Assembly: GCF_013778325.1 (NCBI RefSeq)
Contig: NZ_JACEIB010000003.1
Location: forward strand, 248,001 to 312,000
Origin: Sphingomonas chungangi
GTDB lineage: Bacteria > Pseudomonadota > Alphaproteobacteria > Sphingomonadales > Sphingomonadaceae
DNA: 64,000 bases
Direction: 5' to 3'
Part shown: positions 62,315 to 64,000 of the stretch, piece by piece
Position numbering within the stretch: position 1 is the first letter of the stretch
Layout: every line of letters starts with the position of its first letter
Program-made: the position numbers and the translations under genes
The notes under the pieces: generated by a model
Told to the model about the DNA's origin: nothing
The model's database searches: none
The model's input: only the letters and a program-made list of their open reading frames with translations

Positions 62315-64000
62315 ATGCGCCATCTGAAACTGGAAGCGGCGGCCGACGGCTTTGCCACCCTCATTCTCGACAATGCCGACGAGTCGATGAACGTCGTGTC
62401 GGACGCCTTCATCGCCGACATGGAAGAAGCGACGAAGACGATCGCCGCCGACGAGGGCATCAAGGGGGTTATCCTGACCTCCGCCAAGAAAGCGTTCATG
62501 GCGGGCGCGGACCTCAAGCAGCTGGTCCAGGGCTACGGAAAGCTCAGCAAGAAGGAGGCGTTCGCTTTTTCCCAGCGCGCGACCGCGATGCACCGGGCGA
62601 TCGAGCAATCGGGCAAGCCGTGGGTCGCGGCGATCAACGGGCTGGCACTGGGCGGCGGTTTCGAGCTGGCGCTGGCCTGTCATTATCGCATCCTGGTCGA
62701 TGACCCGAAGGCGGTGGTCGGGCTGCCAGAGGTCAATGTGGGGCTGCTGCCGGGTTCAGGCGGCACGGTGCGCCTGGGCCTGATCGCGGGCGCCAAGACC
62801 GCGCTCGACCTGCTGCTGAGCGGCCGTTCGGTCGGCCCCGCCGAAGCGTTGAAGCTCAAGATCGTCGACGAGGTGGCGCCTGCCGACGCGTTGATCGATC
62901 GCGCGCGGGCGTGGCTCTCGACCAGTCCCGATCCCGTCAAGCGCTGGGACGTAAAGGGCTGGGTGCCGCCGCAGAAGAAGGGCATGACCGTGCCCGAGGA
63001 CTCCATGGGTTACATGATGGCAACCGGCAGCCTCGCACTGAAGGGCTACAATTCGCCGGCACCCCAAGCGATCCTGTCATCGGTGTTCGAGGGTCTTCAG
63101 CTTCCGTTCGACAAGGCGCTCGCGGTCGAAGGCAAATATTTCGCCAAGCTGCTGACCGATCCGATCGCGCGCAACATCATCCGCACCACTTTCATCTCGA
63201 AGCAGGCGGCCGAGAAGGGCGCGCGCCGCCCGGCCGGCGTGCCGAAATCGGAAGTCAAGAAAGTCGGCGTGCTGGGTGCCGGCATGATGGGTGCGGGGAT
63301 CGCCTATGTGTCGGCCAATGCCGGCATCGAAGTGGTGTTGCTCGATCGCGACGTGCCGACGGCGGAGAAGGGCAAGGCCTATTCCGACAAGGTACTCGGC
63401 AAGTTGATCGAAAAGGGCAAGATCGCCCAGGACAAGGCCGATGCCCTGCTCGCACGGATCACGCCCACGGATGATTTCGCCCTCCTCGAAGGCGTGGATC
63501 TGATCGTCGAGGCCGTGTTCGAGGACACGGGCATCAAGGCCGAGACGACGAGAAAGGCCGAAGCGGTGATCCCCGCGAGCGCGGTGTTCGCGTCGAACAC
63601 CTCGACTCTGCCGATCAGCCAACTCGCCGAGGCAAGTCAGCGACCGGACCAGTTCATCGGCATCCACTTCTTCTCGCCGGTCGATCGCATGGGCCTCGTC
63701 GAGGTCATCATGGGCAAGCAGACCGGCAGGGAGGCGCTGGCGCGCGCGCTCGACTATATCGCCCAGCTTCGCAAGACGCCGATCGTCGTCAACGATAGCC
63801 GGGGTTTCTACACCAGCCGCGTGTTCCAGATGCTGATCCACGAAGGCGCGGCGATGCTGGCGGAAGGGGTGCCCGCCGCCGTCATCGAGAATGCCGCGAA
63901 GGCAGTCGGCATGCCGGTCGGCCCGCTGGCGCTGCTCGACGAGCTGACCGTCGATCTGCCGCTCAAGATCGTCGATCAGGCGATCGCGGAGGAGGGCGAT
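62315..64000 (+). CDS. fadJ: 3-hydroxyacyl-CoA dehydrogenase/enoyl-CoA hydratase, FadJ/FadB-type, partial
   Basis: 562 codons seen; the frame runs off the right edge. N-terminal crotonase domain (about 1-190) has the oxyanion-hole SAKKAFMAGADLKQL and glutamates around GLPEVNVGLLPGSGGTVRL. The NAD-binding hydroxyacyl-CoA dehydrogenase domain begins about residue 312 with VGVLGAGMMGAGIAYVSANAG, and carries SNTSTLPI and GIHFFSPVDRM with the catalytic His. It hydrates enoyl-CoA and oxidises the 3-hydroxyacyl-CoA. Follows the thiolase at 61087. Confidence 0.95.
   Translation, partial: MRHLKLEAAADGFATLILDNADESMNVVSDAFIADMEEATKTIAADEGIKGVILTSAKKAFMAGADLKQLVQGYGKLSKKEAFAFSQRATAMHRAIEQSGKPWVAAINGLALGGGFELALACHYRILVDDPKAVVGLPEVNVGLLPGSGGTVRLGLIAGAKTALDLLLSGRSVGPAEALKLKIVDEVAPADALIDRARAWLSTSPDPVKRWDVKGWVPPQKKGMTVPEDSMGYMMATGSLALKGYNSPAPQAILSSVFEGLQLPFDKALAVEGKYFAKLLTDPIARNIIRTTFISKQAAEKGARRPAGVPKSEVKKVGVLGAGMMGAGIAYVSANAGIEVVLLDRDVPTAEKGKAYSDKVLGKLIEKGKIAQDKADALLARITPTDDFALLEGVDLIVEAVFEDTGIKAETTRKAEAVIPASAVFASNTSTLPISQLAEASQRPDQFIGIHFFSPVDRMGLVEVIMGKQTGREALARALDYIAQLRKTPIVVNDSRGFYTSRVFQMLIHEGAAMLAEGVPAAVIENAAKAVGMPVGPLALLDELTVDLPLKIVDQAIAEEGD

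Overview
The window looks like a chromosomal or megaplasmid catabolic region of a high-GC alphaproteobacterium, most likely a sphingomonad (Sphingomonadaceae). The reasons are the GC-rich codon use, four intact TonB-dependent receptors each beside a catabolic gene set, sphingomonad-style aromatic ring-cleavage modules, and tight ATGA/GTGA/TGATG gene overlaps. I saw no rRNA, tRNA, CRISPR array, phage genes or intact insertion sequence. The organism call is an inference.

Layout. (1) 1-10.7 kb: an aconitase-X gene cut by the left edge, an XRE-cupin regulator, a TonB receptor, an ornithine-cyclodeaminase-family reductase, two secreted S9 prolyl-oligopeptidase-type peptidases and a TauE/SafE permease. 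AcnX plus an OCD-family reductase is the known pairing for cis-3-hydroxyproline to proline, so this reads as a hydroxyproline-peptide scavenging locus. (2) 11-15.7 kb: FAD monooxygenase, quinone-reductase-like MDR, an alpha/beta hydrolase and a divergent TetR regulator. (3) 15.8-25.6 kb: a complete meta-cleavage lower pathway (semialdehyde dehydrogenase, 4-OT, extradiol dioxygenase, aldolase-fold decarboxylase, hydratase, acylating acetaldehyde dehydrogenase, HOV aldolase, oxalocrotonate decarboxylase) followed by a carboxylesterase and a second aldehyde dehydrogenase. (4) 25.6-37.9 kb: GMC oxidoreductase, MarR regulator, two-subunit Rieske dioxygenase, a tandem pair of LigB-type proteins, TonB receptor, AAHS-type transporter, VanA-like Rieske oxygenase and an SDR. 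(5) 38-42.4 kb: SDR/HxlR and DUF1330/AraC pairs, then a decayed stretch with two pseudogenes (a TonB receptor and a small membrane protein). (6) 42.5-48.7 kb: Asp/Asn beta-hydroxylase, a two-component system, a TonB receptor and a class A acid phosphatase. (7) 48.8-51 kb: cofE-cofD-cofC for coenzyme F420. (8) 51.2-64 kb: a TonB receptor, then a seven-gene minus-strand operon (acyl-CoA ligase, SDR, FAH hydrolase, extradiol dioxygenase, alpha/beta hydrolase, SDR, old yellow enzyme) divergent from thiolase and a FadJ-type multifunctional enzyme cut by the right edge.

How it works together. Region 3+4 plausibly takes an aromatic ester or alcohol through esterase, GMC oxidase and ALDH to an aromatic acid, then by Rieske dihydroxylation, extradiol cleavage and decarboxylation to 2-hydroxymuconate semialdehyde, and on to pyruvate and acetyl-CoA. 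A 13-bp motif (ATAWRTTATGNTA, one copy ending in G) occurs at four intergenic positions across 15.7-32 kb, including in front of the marR gene, and would tie these operons into one regulon. A 17-bp near-palindrome sits in the promoter spacer both at the tetR/hydrolase divergent region and 22 kb away in front of the SDR at 37.1 kb. A 19-bp motif recurs three times around the XRE-cupin gene. Ferredoxin and reductase partners for the Rieske oxygenases, and FO synthase for F420, are not in the window.
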